A stretch of DNA of 64,000 bases, taken from the NCBI GenBank assembly GCA_964034945.1, contig OZ035961.1, positions 26,761,684-26,825,683 on the forward strand. Direction: 5' to 3'. Positions within the stretch are counted from its first letter, which is position 1, and the number at the start of each line of letters is the position of its first letter. Shown here piece after piece: positions 12,057 to 24,523 of this stretch. The notes under the pieces are model-generated. The model was given only the letters and a program-made list of their open reading frames with translations. It was not told where the DNA came from and ran no database searches. Both the position numbers and the translations under genes were made by a program. The stretch comes from Chrysopilus asiliformis. Its lineage: Eukaryota > Arthropoda > Insecta > Diptera > Rhagionidae.

Positions 12057-13655
12057 GACGAGGTAGTGAAAATATTGTTACGTATGTGTGCAAAATTTTA
12101 AGTCAATCGGGTGAGTTGAAATGGGTGAAAATTAGATTGCAAGATTTGACCCTGGCAGACAGACAAACAAGCAGATGAAAGCAAGGTAAATAAAAGCTTT
12201 TAAAACATATATCGATAGGGGTATCATATGAAAGAAATTGAAAAAAAATGTATAAGTGTAAAATGCTATTGTACACGTCCTCTTTAAACCCCTGTCCTTC
12301 CTTTATCCCCTGAAACCCTTAAAGGATTGCAATTCGGTTTTCAATATAAGGCAGGGGGTCTTCAAGAGGTGCAAGAAGTAAAAAACAAAAAAAAAAAAAA
12401 ACTGAACTCCAAAAAAAAAAACTAAAAATGTAAATCAAGAAAATATGGTTTGTTGTTTATTCAGTAACGAGAATATTTCGTAGTAGCTAATGGTATTAAA
12501 AAAAAACTCTTCTTTTTTGAATGTATACTTACCACTAGTTGCGCATTAAGAATTGAATGGGGAAATCTTAAATTTGCGGTTTCAACTGATGAGCAAATAC
12601 AATTGAAGCCATTAAAATTCTTTATAGAAACTATTAATGGCGCCGGAATTATGGGGTGGTAAAACATGAAAATAAATACAATAAAATGACCAGTATGCCA
12701 AAAAAGAATGTATGGTCTAAAAAGAATGGACATTAACCAGAAGAAAATCTCATAAAATTACATGTCATCAGTGTTCTTCATTTCACGTAGTCATATATCG
12801 TACATCCTACACAATATTTATGTGTAGAGTGACGTATATCCTGCATATAACATACTAAAATAGTAGCGCACCCATTATTCGACAATACAATGAATTAAAT
12901 TCCAACCAAACCGACGTCATTAATTTTTGAAGTGGCTCATTCTATCAAAAAACCTTTAAAAATACCCTCACACGAAAACCCAAAACATTTTATATTATAT
13001 GTACTTCCTATATGTGTCCCTAAATTAAAACCAAATGGAATCGGGCTGACAGGGAACAGAGGCAAAAAACATTGAAACGAGAAGAGAAAATGTGATAACT
13101 TTCATTTCTATTCTTTCCCTGGTCATTTCCCTTTTGTGTAAGCTGGATAATATATTGGGGGTTAAATCGTTGTAAAGGAGTACCTTGCATCCATTACTCA
13201 ATTCAAGGATGTATTTCCCTTCGTCGAACAATGATTACAGGATCCAAATTACACTCTAGTCTCAAAATGAAAAATCTGAGACAATTATTCTTTATTTTTA
13301 ATGCTATGTTGATAAAGAAATAATGGGAATTTAATTAATTCGATAAAATATATTTTATAGCATAGAAATGAAATAAATGTTGCGATTTTATTGAAAAACG
13401 ATAGACTTTTGTGAATAAAAGGTAAGATCAATTGTCGTGTTGCGATTAAAAATTAGGTTACATAGAAGCGTTTTAAAATACCTTTTGTTTTCAAAAAAAT
13501 GTTGTTTGAGTTAAAAATCTTCATTATTTTTTTTTTTTTGCAAGATCTTTTACCGTATTGAATCTATCGACGAATAGAATAACTAAATCATAAAAGTCTG
13601 TTTAGAATCATAGCAACCTGTGTTTTACACTTGTATTTCTAGCCGTTAACGAAGC

Positions 13656-13853
13656 TTAACCTCTTCAGACCGAGGTCTGCAAATCGTGAGTTGCAGAAAA
13701 ACTTTTTATGGATGCATTCTTAAATATGACAAAAAAAAGATTTTAAAAAACATGCAGATCTAATCGGAGAGTAACTCAAAAATAAATTTGAACCATTCTT
13801 CTGTGTAAATTAGAGTTTCTGTCATATATGACCCCGCGGTCTCAAGGGGTTAA
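13656..13853. mobile_element. piggyBac-like MITE (TTAA target)
   Basis: It is 198 bp including TTAA on both sides. The ends TTAACCTCTTCAGACCG and the inverse of TTAACCCCTTGAGACCG match with few changes. TTAA duplication with inverted ends is the piggyBac signature. The interior is non-coding. Confidence 0.75.
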
Positions 13854-14119
13854 AACCCATCTGTGTATACCAAACCTCCCGATTGGACTTAGCTAAGTTT
13901 TGTGGTGACGACAACTGAAATATTTTTAAGCTTTTGTCTCGCTTTTATTTCTGATACACAGCGTCCAAAAATTATTTTTTTCTTTTTAGTATATTTTTGA
14001 ATAAATGCTTTTATTATTTCATTTTTTTAGTCGCTTTGCACTTGATTAATATGACTAAGAATCCGAAATTGCCATGCTTATATATATACATTTCAGTCTT
14101 CTAATAAATAGCCTTTGAG

Positions 14120-14335
14120 ATATCCTTTCTACCTTCAGAATCGGATACAGCGACCCCTAATAACCCCAGATGAGGTTTTCTTCAAAAAATTTAAGGAAAA
14201 GGATACTCACGTCATCCTTACAAGACCTTCTGTTACGTCAAAATCGCATTCAGCCACCCCGAAAACCCCCAAATAAGATTTTTCCCGGCAAATTTGAGGA
14301 AACTCATAATCACGTTATCCTTACAGGGCCTTCTG
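14120..14335 (+). repeat. ~120-bp tandem repeat array S2
   Basis: Same unit as S1 (AGAATCGGATACAGCGACCC, then CCCCAGATGAGGTTTT and a run with TATCCTTACAGGGCC). It lies about 110 bp upstream of R1 copy B. The frame at 14170-14370 reads through the array and is not a gene. Confidence 0.7.
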
Positions 14336-14446
14336 GTTTAAACAAACTGACAGATGAAAAAGCGAGCTAAACAAAACCTTTTAAAAAAGGATAATTGAAG
14401 GACTTGGCAGTAAAATAAACGACAAAATAGCCACTTCAGAAAAAAA

Positions 14447-14873
14447 CATAACAAAAGCTATAATTGCCAATCTGGCAATCATTGGAGACCCGTATGGTGA
14501 TATTCGTATCAAAATTCGAACAGTTGTACCAAAATTCCACTTTGAAGTCAAACTTTCCAATAAGATTTTTTAAAATTTATTCCAATCGGATTTTGATGTA
14601 TGGGAGTTTTATGTAGAATCATATCCTAAATAACTTTTGTTCTTGGACTTTTTTGATAAGATGCACCGTTTTCGAGATATTCACAAAAACCGTTTTCGTT
14701 CGTATGGGGGGTACCCCCCCTAATGGTACATTTTTGCCCATTAACGAACTTAGCCTCGCATTTTAAGAAAAACGAATCTGCGCAAAATTTCAAGTCTCTA
14801 GCTCAAACCGTGCGCCCGCAATCCGCGCCACAGACAGACAGACAGACAGACGGACAGACAGACAGACGGACGG

Positions 14874-14904
<31 letters not shown>

Positions 14905-15046
14905 GACGGACATGCTAAATTCAACTTTTTTTATCATTCTAAACACACTGGTGTAATTCATTTTTTTGTGCGATGACGGGATCTTGGCGTTACAAACGGT
15001 AAGGCAAAGTTAATATACCCTTTGGTTTCACCATACGGGTATAAAA
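14447..15046 (+). mobile_element. R1 family repeat, copy B
   Basis: Nearly full length: head ACAAAAGCTATAATTGCC, a central palindrome GGGGGGTACCCCCC near 14707, a (CAGA/CGGA)n tract at about 14831-14911, then a tail ending CATACGGGTATAAAAA. The frame 14723-14956 is produced by the tract. Confidence 0.8.
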
Positions 15047-15049
15047 ATT

Positions 15050-16839
15050 AATCTAAAGGACTGGATAGGTGTAAATGAGTTCTACTTCAGAATTTCATGC
15101 AGATTAACAGCGATATTTTGGCACTGCTGCCATTTAGTTGCAAAATTAACTTGTTTGTAAATTAAATTTTTACTTTAAACCAACCTTTTGGCTCTGTAAA
15201 TTGATTTCTGCTTTTTCTAATACTTTGTGCGCTTTTCACTTTATAGATTGCAAAAAATTGACAGTCCACGCAATATATACTTCGAGTTTAGCACCGCCAG
15301 ATTGGTAGTGTAAATTGAGCGCGGTCTAAACGCGCCCAAAGAAGTACATGTTATAATTCTTAACGAGTCTTTGGGTGAGTTGGCTGAGCGATGTGAAGCA
15401 AAGCTTTTGAGCGAATTGCCTTTGTGAGCATAACATTAATGAATGAAAAGGAAAGTAGAGCCCAAAATACTACACTCTTTCCTTTTCTTCTTCTCGCAAA
15501 AGCTTCATAGGCAGGAGAACTGAACTTAAATAAAGCAAGCAATTGATCAGCTTAGACTTGAAACTACTGACTGAATAAAACTAAACACGTACAATATTTT
15601 ATTTTAACATATATTACAAAATTCGGAGAGTGCTTTTGACATAATACAGCTTTTTGTTTACAATAATTGACATTCTTTACGGTTCTTTACTATTGTTTCC
15701 ATAGACAATTAATGTTTACTAATTTTTACGGAAAAACATAAAGATTGATTGTTTACGCGTAAATCCACAACACGGCTTGATAGTGAATACAATATGTTAC
15801 AGTGATTACGATATTAAAGACTTTATTAGCAGCAAATTAATAAGTAAAGTAAAGTAAAAAACATTTTTTGTTCCTTTGAACCATAATAAATAAAATAAAT
15901 GGTGAAAACCTGTGCATTGGTCCGAAATATGCGTTTATGATTAAGTGCTGGACATAAATAAATCGCGCGCACATATTTTACACAGCCGCACGAAAATTTA
16001 TGAGTTTATAAACTTGTACCTACATCAATAATATACACATAAATACGTTTCTATGTTTTATACAAACTTACGTATACATTTATAAAACATATAGAATCTT
16101 TGTTTCGTTTAATATAACATAAAATATACAATATATGATATTTTATATTTTGGGTACATTTGTATTTTAACATATTTTGGACAAAATCATATATCCCAGT
16201 TAACCTTTTGCCATTACAACCCAAACTCCCTTAAACATACTGTCGTCTACATACTAAGGTTTTCGGGTAAAATACTTCCCTGATATCCAACATTGAATAC
16301 GAGAATATACATTTATCCAATATTTCGGTATGCCTATATCCAAATAGCTTCAATGTGCTTTTACAATGGTACAAAATCCTGTAACATTCGCCAAACGAAA
16401 ACGTCATGTTCAAATGCCCCATGATGTATTGCTTTCATTTTCTTTATCTGTAGCATAGAATTTCTATACCAATGTATTATTATTATAGAAGTTCTGTTAC
16501 ATTTTTTAAGCAATCCTGCTGTTATCCTTTTTGGTATACCTATTTGGATATCGTGTATGTATATATACAATATATAAGATTATATATTTATATGACGAAA
16601 GTATCCTAAAGTTTTATATCCACAAATTTTCTGAGATCTGAATGTATTTTGCTTTTAAATTTTGTGTACCGATCGCAATTTGGACCTTATTACAATATTT
16701 TTGAAATCGTAATTTTTCGTCTATTCGTTAGGGAAAGGGAGTGCTTCCATCCCATACCCCCTAGTCAATCATAATTCAAAACCAAAAAAAAAAGGCGCGC
16801 AAATTTTTCGAAAAAATTGGGGACGCATATGAAATTTCC
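15050..16839. other. AT-rich intergenic DNA
   Basis: No gene or clear repeat. A segment at about 15960-16600 has many ATATAT/TATACAT words. The frames at 15360-15542 and 16231-16570 (-) show no domain. Confidence 0.4.
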
Positions 16840-17345
16840 GATTTTTACTTTCCTCTTCTATGGAGGGAAATTATTGTATTCATGACGGAGACCGACTCAA
16901 TAACGGGGGCAGATAGAAAATTTCTGATCGGTACGAAATCCGGTACAAGCAAAATTAACAGGATGTCCGTCCGTGCATCTGCCTGTCGGTCTGGCCGTCT
17001 GTCCGTTGTACGTATCTTAAATAACTCTAGAACACGTTGACCTAGAGACTTGCAATTTTTTGCAAATAAGTTATACGAAAATCGTAGTTTTTTTTATCAA
17101 CTTTTGGAAAATTAACGCTAACTGCCATGGGTACCTCCCAAACGATTTTTTGGAAAATATACAGTTTTTTGAAAATTTCTCGAAAACTATGTGCTTTTGG
17201 GAAGAAATGAATATACCAAAATTTAAAGGATATAAAATTTTCTACGTTTTTTGCTTTAACGGATAATACGTATGTATCTCAAACGGTTTTCAACATATTT
17301 AAAAAAAATTATTTTTACCATTTTGATCAATTCCGTACCCATTCA
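16840..17345 (+). mobile_element. F family repeat, copy 1
   Basis: Begins ATTTTTACTTTCCTC, then a short hairpin, TATTCATGACGGAGACCGA, GAAAATTTCTGATC, a (GTCT/GTCC)n tract and a conserved AT-rich tail (AAATCGTAGTTTTTT, GAAAATTTCTCGAAAACTA). It matches 28017-28510, 51555-52412 and 54411-55030. The superfamily is unknown. All four copies lie on the plus strand. Confidence 0.75.
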
Positions 17346-17368
17346 AAAAATTGTGCTGTTTTATATAT

Positions 17369-17578
17369 TTAACACGTTCGTGGCATCGTGTACCACTGGT
17401 GGTACATGTACAGTTTTTTAAAACCGCGCGAGTAAATAGTGCGGTAGTTTTTTTGTGGAAGTAATATAAAAACACGCACCGTGTACCACCGAGAAAACAA
17501 ATCGCTAGTGTACCACCCGTGGTACACGATGTCCAAATGTAAAAAAAGTTGAAAAACCAAATTTAACGAACGTGTTAA
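17369..17578. mobile_element. piggyBac-like MITE with GTACCAC palindromes
   Basis: TTAA flanks with ends TTAACACGTTCGT and ACGAACGTGTTAA, a perfect 13-bp inverse, 210 bp long. Inside are several GTGTACCAC / GTGGTACAC words in both orientations, a feature shared with the neighbouring element at 17775-17990. Confidence 0.8.
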
Positions 17579-17774
17579 CCTCTAGCCGCGCACATTTTCG
17601 ATATTTAGTGATCATTGAAAAATCACATTTAAAAAAACGGATACAAAAGTTTAGTTTCTGGGTCGCTGGAACTACATGCCAAAATCCGGGATTCTCCCGG
17701 CGATTCCGGGAAGTGAGGTTGCACTACTTATTAACCAAATACGCATTGAAATTGAAAATAGTGTAAAACATAGC

Positions 17775-17990
17775 TTAACCCTTAAAGGCTTGGTGGTACA
17801 CGCGATGTACCACCTTTTTTGTAACAAATACTGCACGGTGGTATCAAAATTGTACCACCAATTAAACCGTCTTTCATTGCCGTATGATACTTTAAAATGG
17901 TACCACTAAAAAAATCAAAAAAAAAATTTTTTTTTTCGAGTGCCGGAAGGGTGAAAATATTTGCTATTTTTCTGTGCCTCTAAGGGTTAA
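17775..17990. mobile_element. piggyBac-like MITE, related to its neighbour
   Basis: TTAA flanks with ends TTAACCCTTAAAGGC and the inverse of TTAACCCTTAGAGGC. The interior has GGTGGTACACG, GTACCACC and GGTACCAC words like those at 17369-17578. It is non-coding; the frame 17676-17909 enters the element and is not a gene. Confidence 0.75.
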
Positions 17991-18169
17991 ATGTTTCAAT
18001 GCTGTAGCAATTTGTTAGCAGCCCAGCGTAACAGTCTAGAGCTGGAGCGAATTTAGAGATACTAGCATACCAGTCGTAAAAAATCAATTTTTTTTGCACA
18101 AAAAAAAACTAGAAATGACTAGAAAGAGAAAAAAAAAACACTTTTTTCATGACTTTGTCGAATGTTGAA

Positions 18170-18500
18170 ATCAGTAAAACCTCGTAATGTCAATTTTTAC
18201 CGAGAGAAATGGGAAAAAGGACATTTACGTTATTCTAGCAAGACCCTTCGTTCCAAATTTTGAAATTCCCGCATCAGATTCGTGCTCAGCGGTTTTGAAA
18301 ACCTCTTAATGCCAGGTTTTCCTCTTATGCAAAATTTTAATACCAGATTCGTAATCAGCAATCGTAAAACCTCCGGAGTGACATTTTTCAGCATCCTCAA
18401 GGTTTTAAACCACCTGAACCCCTTAGGGGTGAAATTTCGAAAAACCCCGCCACAGTGAGCGTCTACGTCACAGAAGGAACATACTTGAAAAATTTCAAGT
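18170..18500 (+). repeat. Degenerate relative of the S repeat unit
   Basis: Successive ATCAGATTCGTGCTCAGCG / CCAGATTCGTAATCAGCAAT words, followed by AAAACCTC, resemble the ATCGGATTCAGCGACCC-AAAACCCC order of S1-S3. The match is weak, so this may be an old member of the same family. Confidence 0.35.
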
Positions 18501-20944
18501 TTCTAGCTCAAAAAAAAAGGAAAAAAATAGCCTGTTCCAAACAAATAAAAATTAGCCTGTTTTATGATCAAAAAAATCCAAAACACTGACTTAGATCAGC
18601 GTAAAAATAAAATATGAGGAAAAAAACATTTTTTGAAAAGAAAAAGAGTGAATTAAATTTATTTATTTATGTTTTGCTGAATATAAAAAAACAGACATTG
18701 GGAAAAACTCAATATAAATTATTCAATTTGATTTTTGTTTAAGTTACCGGATATGAGTAGTGTTAGAATTCTGCAGCTACGGAAAAAATGGATTCTTCTT
18801 AAAAAATTTAAATTCATCTATTCAAAAATCTGACCATGTTAGTTATTTCTATTTCAACACCCTGTTTTTATAATTAATTGCAAATTAATTATTAGAAAAG
18901 AACTTAATAAAAGTTTTACAATAAATCAGCGACATATTGGTTTTTTTTTAAATGAAAAAGCAGATAAACTAAACAGAAAAAAATCACGTATATTTTTTTT
19001 TTCTCGAAGGAAAACAATTTGGACAACTCTCTACATAAATTATGGTAGCAGTTTATGTACGTGCTCGCACCATATGAACATTGCAGCCCCGTCGCAGCCA
19101 GAATATAATTTCACAAGGTCTTCTTAGTATATGTGGCGTACGCTATATTATCGTATTGAACTTCTGTGTACTCTCATACGTGTATGAGTTCGTAACATCA
19201 ACGACAGGATCCCTCGTTCTATAATTAAATGTTAACTCCATCATATATGTCACTAAGTGCATTACTGTAGTAGATTGTTTTGCTTGAATTTGTCCATTTG
19301 TGTATACATGAGAAGATAGTATATTGAATCACCTCCTAAATTATCCGGGTATGATGTTGCACTCAGTATATTTTATGCGTAGCAAACTATCCAAAATGTT
19401 TGTTTGTCAGTTGATACAAGTGCGAACTAAATGAAGATGACTCAGATCAAAATTCAAAGACCCACAGTTCCTTATATCCCTGGAAACATAGACGAGGCGA
19501 GCCGAGCCGGATATATTAAGGGTTACAACATGATGGATTACGTGCTAATGTAATTCGAGGATCTTACATGAGTGTATTTTGAATTAACATCATGAATTGC
19601 ATGACTATTAATCACTATGAAAAAGTGCAGTGCAGATTTTTTAACGATTTTTTTTTTAAATTTTCGTGTGACATTTACAAAATTACATAAAAAATCTAAA
19701 ATTTATTCAGAATTCACCAAAATATTGTTTTAACACATATTATAAGAGAAATTTTGCAAATCATCTTTAATTGCCAATTGGTTTTTGTTAAAGAAAAGAA
19801 TCGTCTTCTTGAGTGCGCTCTAATAATTTAGACACATTCTAGATAAGAGATAAGTCTACGTTATTAAGATATATGATGTTGACACTACGAAAAAATTCGG
19901 CGAAAAGGAAGAAGTTTCGTTCTGCTATTTCAGCAAACAACAATTTTTCTTATGCAAATAAATAAAGTTTACGGAAGTCGAAACGAAAATAAGCGCACTT
20001 CCTTGGCAATCTATATCGAATTTATGTGTGTATGTGTAATGGGACAAATATGGAAGAATCATCCTCATATATGCATTCACGTATGTACATATATATATAA
20101 ATATAGAGAGAGAGACATAAAGAACGCAAACAATTTCAGACAGATATTTATATGTAAAATCAAATGTAGGATCCAAACTTAAAAAAGCATCGTATAGAGT
20201 AGCGCGTCCTCTTTATTTTTCAGTGGAAAACATACTTTGAATTTTTTTTTCGTATTGTACATCCTCTTGCGTTCAGTCCTACCCTTTTGCTACCATCGTT
20301 TCACCAAAAAACCATGTTGTACGAGAGGAAAACTGCTAGAAAAGTGTGGCGTCAGCGAGACCAAAAAAAAAGTAGCGGAAACGCGCGAAACTCTTTTGCC
20401 CTCGATGTTACTTAACATAAAAATTCCATCTATCTGCCCCTATTTGAAGATGTCTAAAGTAAAGAAGAGATATGCATATCGCTAAAAGAAAAACTGTATT
20501 CGATCCAAAAGATTTCTTTCTCAACGTTTCCAAAATATTCATACATAGTCGTTGGCGTAGATATAGGGAAAATATCACCAAGATAGATTTTCTTACATCA
20601 AAGTTTTTGAATGTTGAACGTTCACAATTCACGTGCTGATAAAAGTTACTACTATGCATAGATTTATGAAAATGTCTATAGATGTACTTATAATAAAAAG
20701 ATATTTCCTTTATTATGATTTTGATATGATCGAATTATTCAATTCGAAATCGAACTCGCAAACGTTATGTATTGATGTAGAAAAAATGATTTATTTATGG
20801 GAATTTTTTCAAGTTTGTGAAAAATTCTCGTATAATTCGGTTTTTAGTTAATTTTAATTTATTACATTTTTATTACATTGTCAAAAATTTAAGAATCAAC
20901 CAGTGCTTAAAAAATGTTACTGTTAAAAATGGTTCATAACACTG
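18501..20944. other. AT-rich intergenic DNA
   Basis: No gene found. A less AT-rich stretch is at about 19040-19560, without recognised repeat. GAGAGAGAGA lies at about 20106-20115, following an ATATAT run; GAGA-type sites occur in Hox regulatory DNA, but one run is not evidence. Frames in 19925-20851 have no domain. Confidence 0.4.
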
Positions 20945-21340
20945 CATTCTCCGATTCTGACGTTAAGAAGTATGCAAGGACAACAGAAGAGCTTGTAAGG
21001 GTAACTTGATTATCCTTTTCCTCAATTTTTCCGGAAAAAAAATCATCTGCGGATTTTTGAGGTCACTGAATTTGATTCTGACATTATAAAATCCGTAAGG
21101 ATAGCGGAAAGTCCTGTCAGGATAGCGTGATTATCCTTTTCCTCAAATTTTCCGGAAAAAATCTCATCTGGGGGTTTTTGGGGTCTTTGAATCCGATTAT
21201 GGCGTTAAGAAGGCTGTAAGGATAACAGAAGGTTCTGTAAGGATAACGTGATTCTCTTTTTCCTTAAATTTTCTGAAGAAAACCTCATCTGAGGATCTTT
21301 GGAGTCGCTGAAACCGATTCTGGAGTCAAAAAGTCCCTAC
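20945..21340 (-). repeat. ~120-bp tandem repeat array S3
   Basis: More than three units in inverse orientation, with starts near 20952, 21066, 21189 and 21312 (CGATTCTGACGTTAAG-like). Each is followed by GTAAGGATAACAGAAGG, a GATTATCCTTTTCCTC core and CTCATCTGGGGGTTTTTGG. It ends about 45 bp before R1 copy C. Confidence 0.8.
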
Positions 21341-21384
21341 GGGTATCTCAGAAGCGAGGATATACAAGTATATTCGAAGACTAA

Positions 21385-21975
21385 ACATAACAAAAGCTAT
21401 AATTGCCAATCTGGCAATTATTGAAAACCCGTATGGTGATTTAAGTGAACGGCAAACAGTTGTATCAAAATTCCACTTTGAAGTCAAACTTTCCAATAAG
21501 ATTTTTTTAAAACTTGTTCCAATTGGATTTTGATGTATGGAACTTTAATGTAGAATCATGTCCTAAACAACTTTTGTTCTTGTACTTTTTTGATAAAATG
21601 CACCGTTTTTGAGATATTCGCAAAAAACGTTTTCGTTCGTATGGGGGGTACCCCCCTTAATGGTCCATTCCTGCCCGTTGACGAACTTAGCCTCGCATTT
21701 TACGAAAAACGGATCCACGCAAAATTTCAAATCTCTAGCTCAATCCGTGCGCCCGCAATCCGCGCCACAGACAGACGAACAGACAGACAGACGGACAGAC
21801 AGACGGACAGACGGACAGACGGACAGACAGAGGGACGAACATGCAAAATTCAACTTTTTTTATCATTCTAAACACACTGGTGTAATTCATTTTTGTGTCC
21901 GATGACGGGATCTTGGCGTTACAAACGGTAAGGCAAAGTTAGTATACCCTTTGGTTTCCCCATACGGGTATAAAA
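21385..21975 (+). mobile_element. R1 family repeat, copy C
   Basis: Full-length member with head, central GGGGGGTACCCCCC, a (CAGA/CGGA)n tract at about 21770-21835, and a tail ending CATACGGGTATAAAAA. Two overlapping plus-strand frames at 21590-21905 are by-products of the tract. Confidence 0.8.
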
Positions 21976-22094
21976 AGTATAAACAAGGGTGGCAAAAGAC
22001 ACACGTTATTTTGGTATTTTAGTCATACTAATCAAATACAAAATGACAAAAGTAAAAATTAAAAAAAAGCCTAAAAAAAATAATTATTTCTATG

Positions 22095-22188
22095 TTGTGT
22101 ATCAGAAATAAAAATGAAACAAATATTTATTTTATTTTATTTTTTATGCTTTTGTCTCGCTTGTATTTCTGATACGCTAAAATTATTT
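22095..22188. mobile_element. Short palindromic derivative of element X
   Basis: Ends TGTGTATCAGAAATAAAAA and the inverse of GCGTATCAGAAATACAAGCG enclose only a few dozen bases of AT-rich DNA. It matches the ends of 11786-13967. The whole unit is nearly a hairpin. Confidence 0.65.
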
Positions 22189-22201
22189 TTTCCTTTCAAA
22201 A

Positions 22202-24160
22202 GGGTCTTTCAATAAGGACGCTCGAAGTTTGTTAGGTTATAGCAGCAACAACTGTCAAATTTGTTGTGAATTGTTGATTACCCAAACAGCATCGAAAAGT
22301 ACGGGAACATGAGATTTGTTCTTTGCGACTTGAAAGAGTAGAAATTTACACAATCGGGATTAAAAATTTACACCTATAATTCACATCCGCGTAAAAGAAG
22401 CGAAAGAAGTGACGAGCACGATCTTTGGGGCAACATTCGCTTCATGAAAATCCTGCGGCGATAGAGCAGCATTTGATGGTTTTCGGGCCGAAATAGTGAT
22501 TGGCTGTGGAGCCTGAACGTCAGTTTAATTTTGAAGAAGCGTGTGATGGAAAAAGTGACGAAACTGCTGCCACTAAAGTTTCATTAAAGCTCCCCGTCTG
22601 AGAAACACCAAAAAAAATTGATGCCTTCAGCCGCCATATTTCTCACTGACATTTGATGGAAACGATTTCGTTTCGAGAATTAAATTTCTTATTTCAGGCG
22701 AATGACTGAAGGATATTGCATAAAAAGTGGATAGCAGACATTTTTGAAACAGCATAATTTTATTGGCATCAAAATTTCATTGCAAAAGAAAAAAAAATTT
22801 TACCGATAAAATAAAATTAAAGAAATTTTTGATTAAAAACAAAATAATTTGATGGCCCATTAAAATCTGTTTAAACTTCAGATCCAATATTGTCGAAAAA
22901 TTTTAATGGCAATTAAAATCACGACATGCAACCGGAAGAAAAGTCCATTATAAAATAACACTCCACAAAAGTTTCCATTAATTTGTCGCCATTAGATTTT
23001 TCTCGTTCGTCTTCTGCTTACGTTTTTATTTGTTCATCTCTGTTTACTAGCAAGCATTCGAGGGAGAAAGAAAACCCGCTCGATGATTTGTGTAATTGTG
23101 TGATATAAAGCCGTCAGATGACGCTCGCGCATGTGGCAACTAATTACGTCCCTGTCGTTATAATTGCGGCGCCGCAAACCGCTGAAAAGTGTTCCCCACT
23201 ATGTGTGTCGTTGCGCGTCTCATACGCACGACTAAGGACGTGTTTTCTACATAAATTGCTTATCGCCGTGATCTGCATGGTGACGAACTATGGGGATAAA
23301 CATCATATTTGCTGCCTAAAATGCTATTTGGGTAGTGTCTGGTGAATCACCATGGAAGGTTATAGCGTTGAACAACGTGTGCAAATAATCAAATTTGTTG
23401 CAGTTAAAAATTGATCCAAATTTCGACTAAAAAATCATCTTTAGCGACGAGGCACATTTTTGGATGGATGGATATGTGAATGAGCCAAATTGTCGGATTT
23501 GGGGCGATACCAATCCACACGAGATACACCAGCACCAAATGCATCCTGAGAAAGTCACTGTTTGATGCGGATTTTGGTATGACGGAATCATCGGTCCGTA
23601 CTTCTTTCAAAACGAAACTGGCATTTCCATAACCGTCAACGGCGAGCGCTACAGATCGATGATAAGTAACTTCTTGTGGCCTAAACTGGATTATATGGAT
23701 ACCGACAACATGTGATTCCAACAGGACGGCGCTACATGCCACACAGCGCATGCCATTATGGATATTCGGCACGAATGATTTTAGGGCATGGTTATCTCGC
23801 GCGGCGGCGGCGTGAACTGGCCACCGAGATCGTGCAATTTAATGCCTTTCGACTTGTTCCTTTGGAGCTTCTTAAATCGCAAGTCTATTCGAAAATACCG
23901 CAAATAATTAATGCTCTCAAAGCCAACATAACGAACGACATCCAACAAATTCAGCCGGATTTATGCGACAAAGTAATCGAAAATTTGGACCTCCCGAATA
24001 CGTGCCACCAAGCAAAGCCGCGGCGGACATTTGAACGACGTTATATTCCATACTTAATGCCATAAAATATTCTTTCAAACAAACAAAAAAATTGAGTGGA
24101 TATCTCACACACAACTTGTTTTATTGACATTTAAAAATCGAGGGTCCTTTTTGAAAGATT
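22202..24160 (+). mobile_element. Decayed Tc1/mariner element, copy C
   Basis: Left end GGGTCTTTCAATAAGGACGC. The inverse of the right end (24139-24160) reads TCTTTCAAAAAGGACCCTCG, alike over about 20 bp. The interior holds transposase remnants at 23352-24065. The stretch 22230-23350 has no readable transposase; it may be a further insertion or decayed DNA. Confidence 0.7.
23352..24065 (+). pseudogene. Broken Tc1/mariner transposase
   Basis: Starts MEGYSVEQRVQIIKFV (23352). After an internal loss it continues in another frame with IIFSDEAHFWMDGY, the block of the first catalytic aspartate. FQQDGATCHTA (second aspartate) and WPPRSCNLMPFDLFLW follow; in the last, the third catalytic aspartate is replaced by asparagine. 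Stops occur at about 23563, 23713 and 23777. Spacing between the second and third positions is 36 residues. The C-terminus ends near RRYIPYLMP. Inactive. Confidence 0.85.
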
Positions 24161-24182
24161 CTTTAAATAAATAAATCAAAAT

Positions 24183-24523
24183 CTAGCGTAGTCCAAGTGG
24201 TAAAGTATACTTGGCCCGTATTCCGGTAGTCGGTGGTTCAATTCCCGACTGTGGCACGCTGTGATTCAAGTCCACTCAACTTGCTTTACGAAATGATTAG
24301 TGATAGTTCCCGCTTGGTGCTAACGACATCATCCGTCTATATTGCTATCACGGCCTCTGCTGTTGATGGGTTGCAACGTAAAAACCTTACAAATGTAATT
24401 CACCCATGGTTCGCAATTCATGTAAAAAAAAACTGTGGGTGCGAAGCCGGGAACAAGTCGTTATGGAACCTCAATTGAGGAAGCCCAGGGTCTCCGAGAG
24501 CTGTAGCGCCGAGGATGATGATG
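24183..24523 (+). mobile_element. tRNA-derived SINE
   Basis: Has a polymerase III promoter: an A-box-like TAGTCCAAGTGG near 24189-24200 and a clear B box GGTTCAATTCC at 24235-24245, spaced as in a tRNA. A roughly 280-bp non-tRNA body follows, ending in a (GAT)n tail. No acceptor stem or anticodon arm folds properly, so it is not a functional tRNA gene. It sits immediately after mariner copy C. Confidence 0.8.

Larger units (their letters stand above)
11786..13967. mobile_element. Element X, 2.2 kb, long inverted ends, no transposase seen
   Basis: The left end, from GGGCGCTGTGTATCAG then AAATAAAAGCGAGA, is repeated in inverse at 13934-13967, about 28 bp with one or two differences. A 94-bp version with the same ends but almost no interior lies at 22095-22188. 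Inside are the repeat array at 11868-12056 and the TTAA-flanked MITE at 13656-13853. The frames at 12461-12733 and 13025-13231 have no transposase motifs. The pairing of ends at this distance is inference. Confidence 0.55.

Noticed and set aside
24183..24260. tRNA gene
   Set aside because: A and B boxes are present but no cloverleaf with a proper acceptor stem; the unit continues into a SINE body with a (GAT)n tail.
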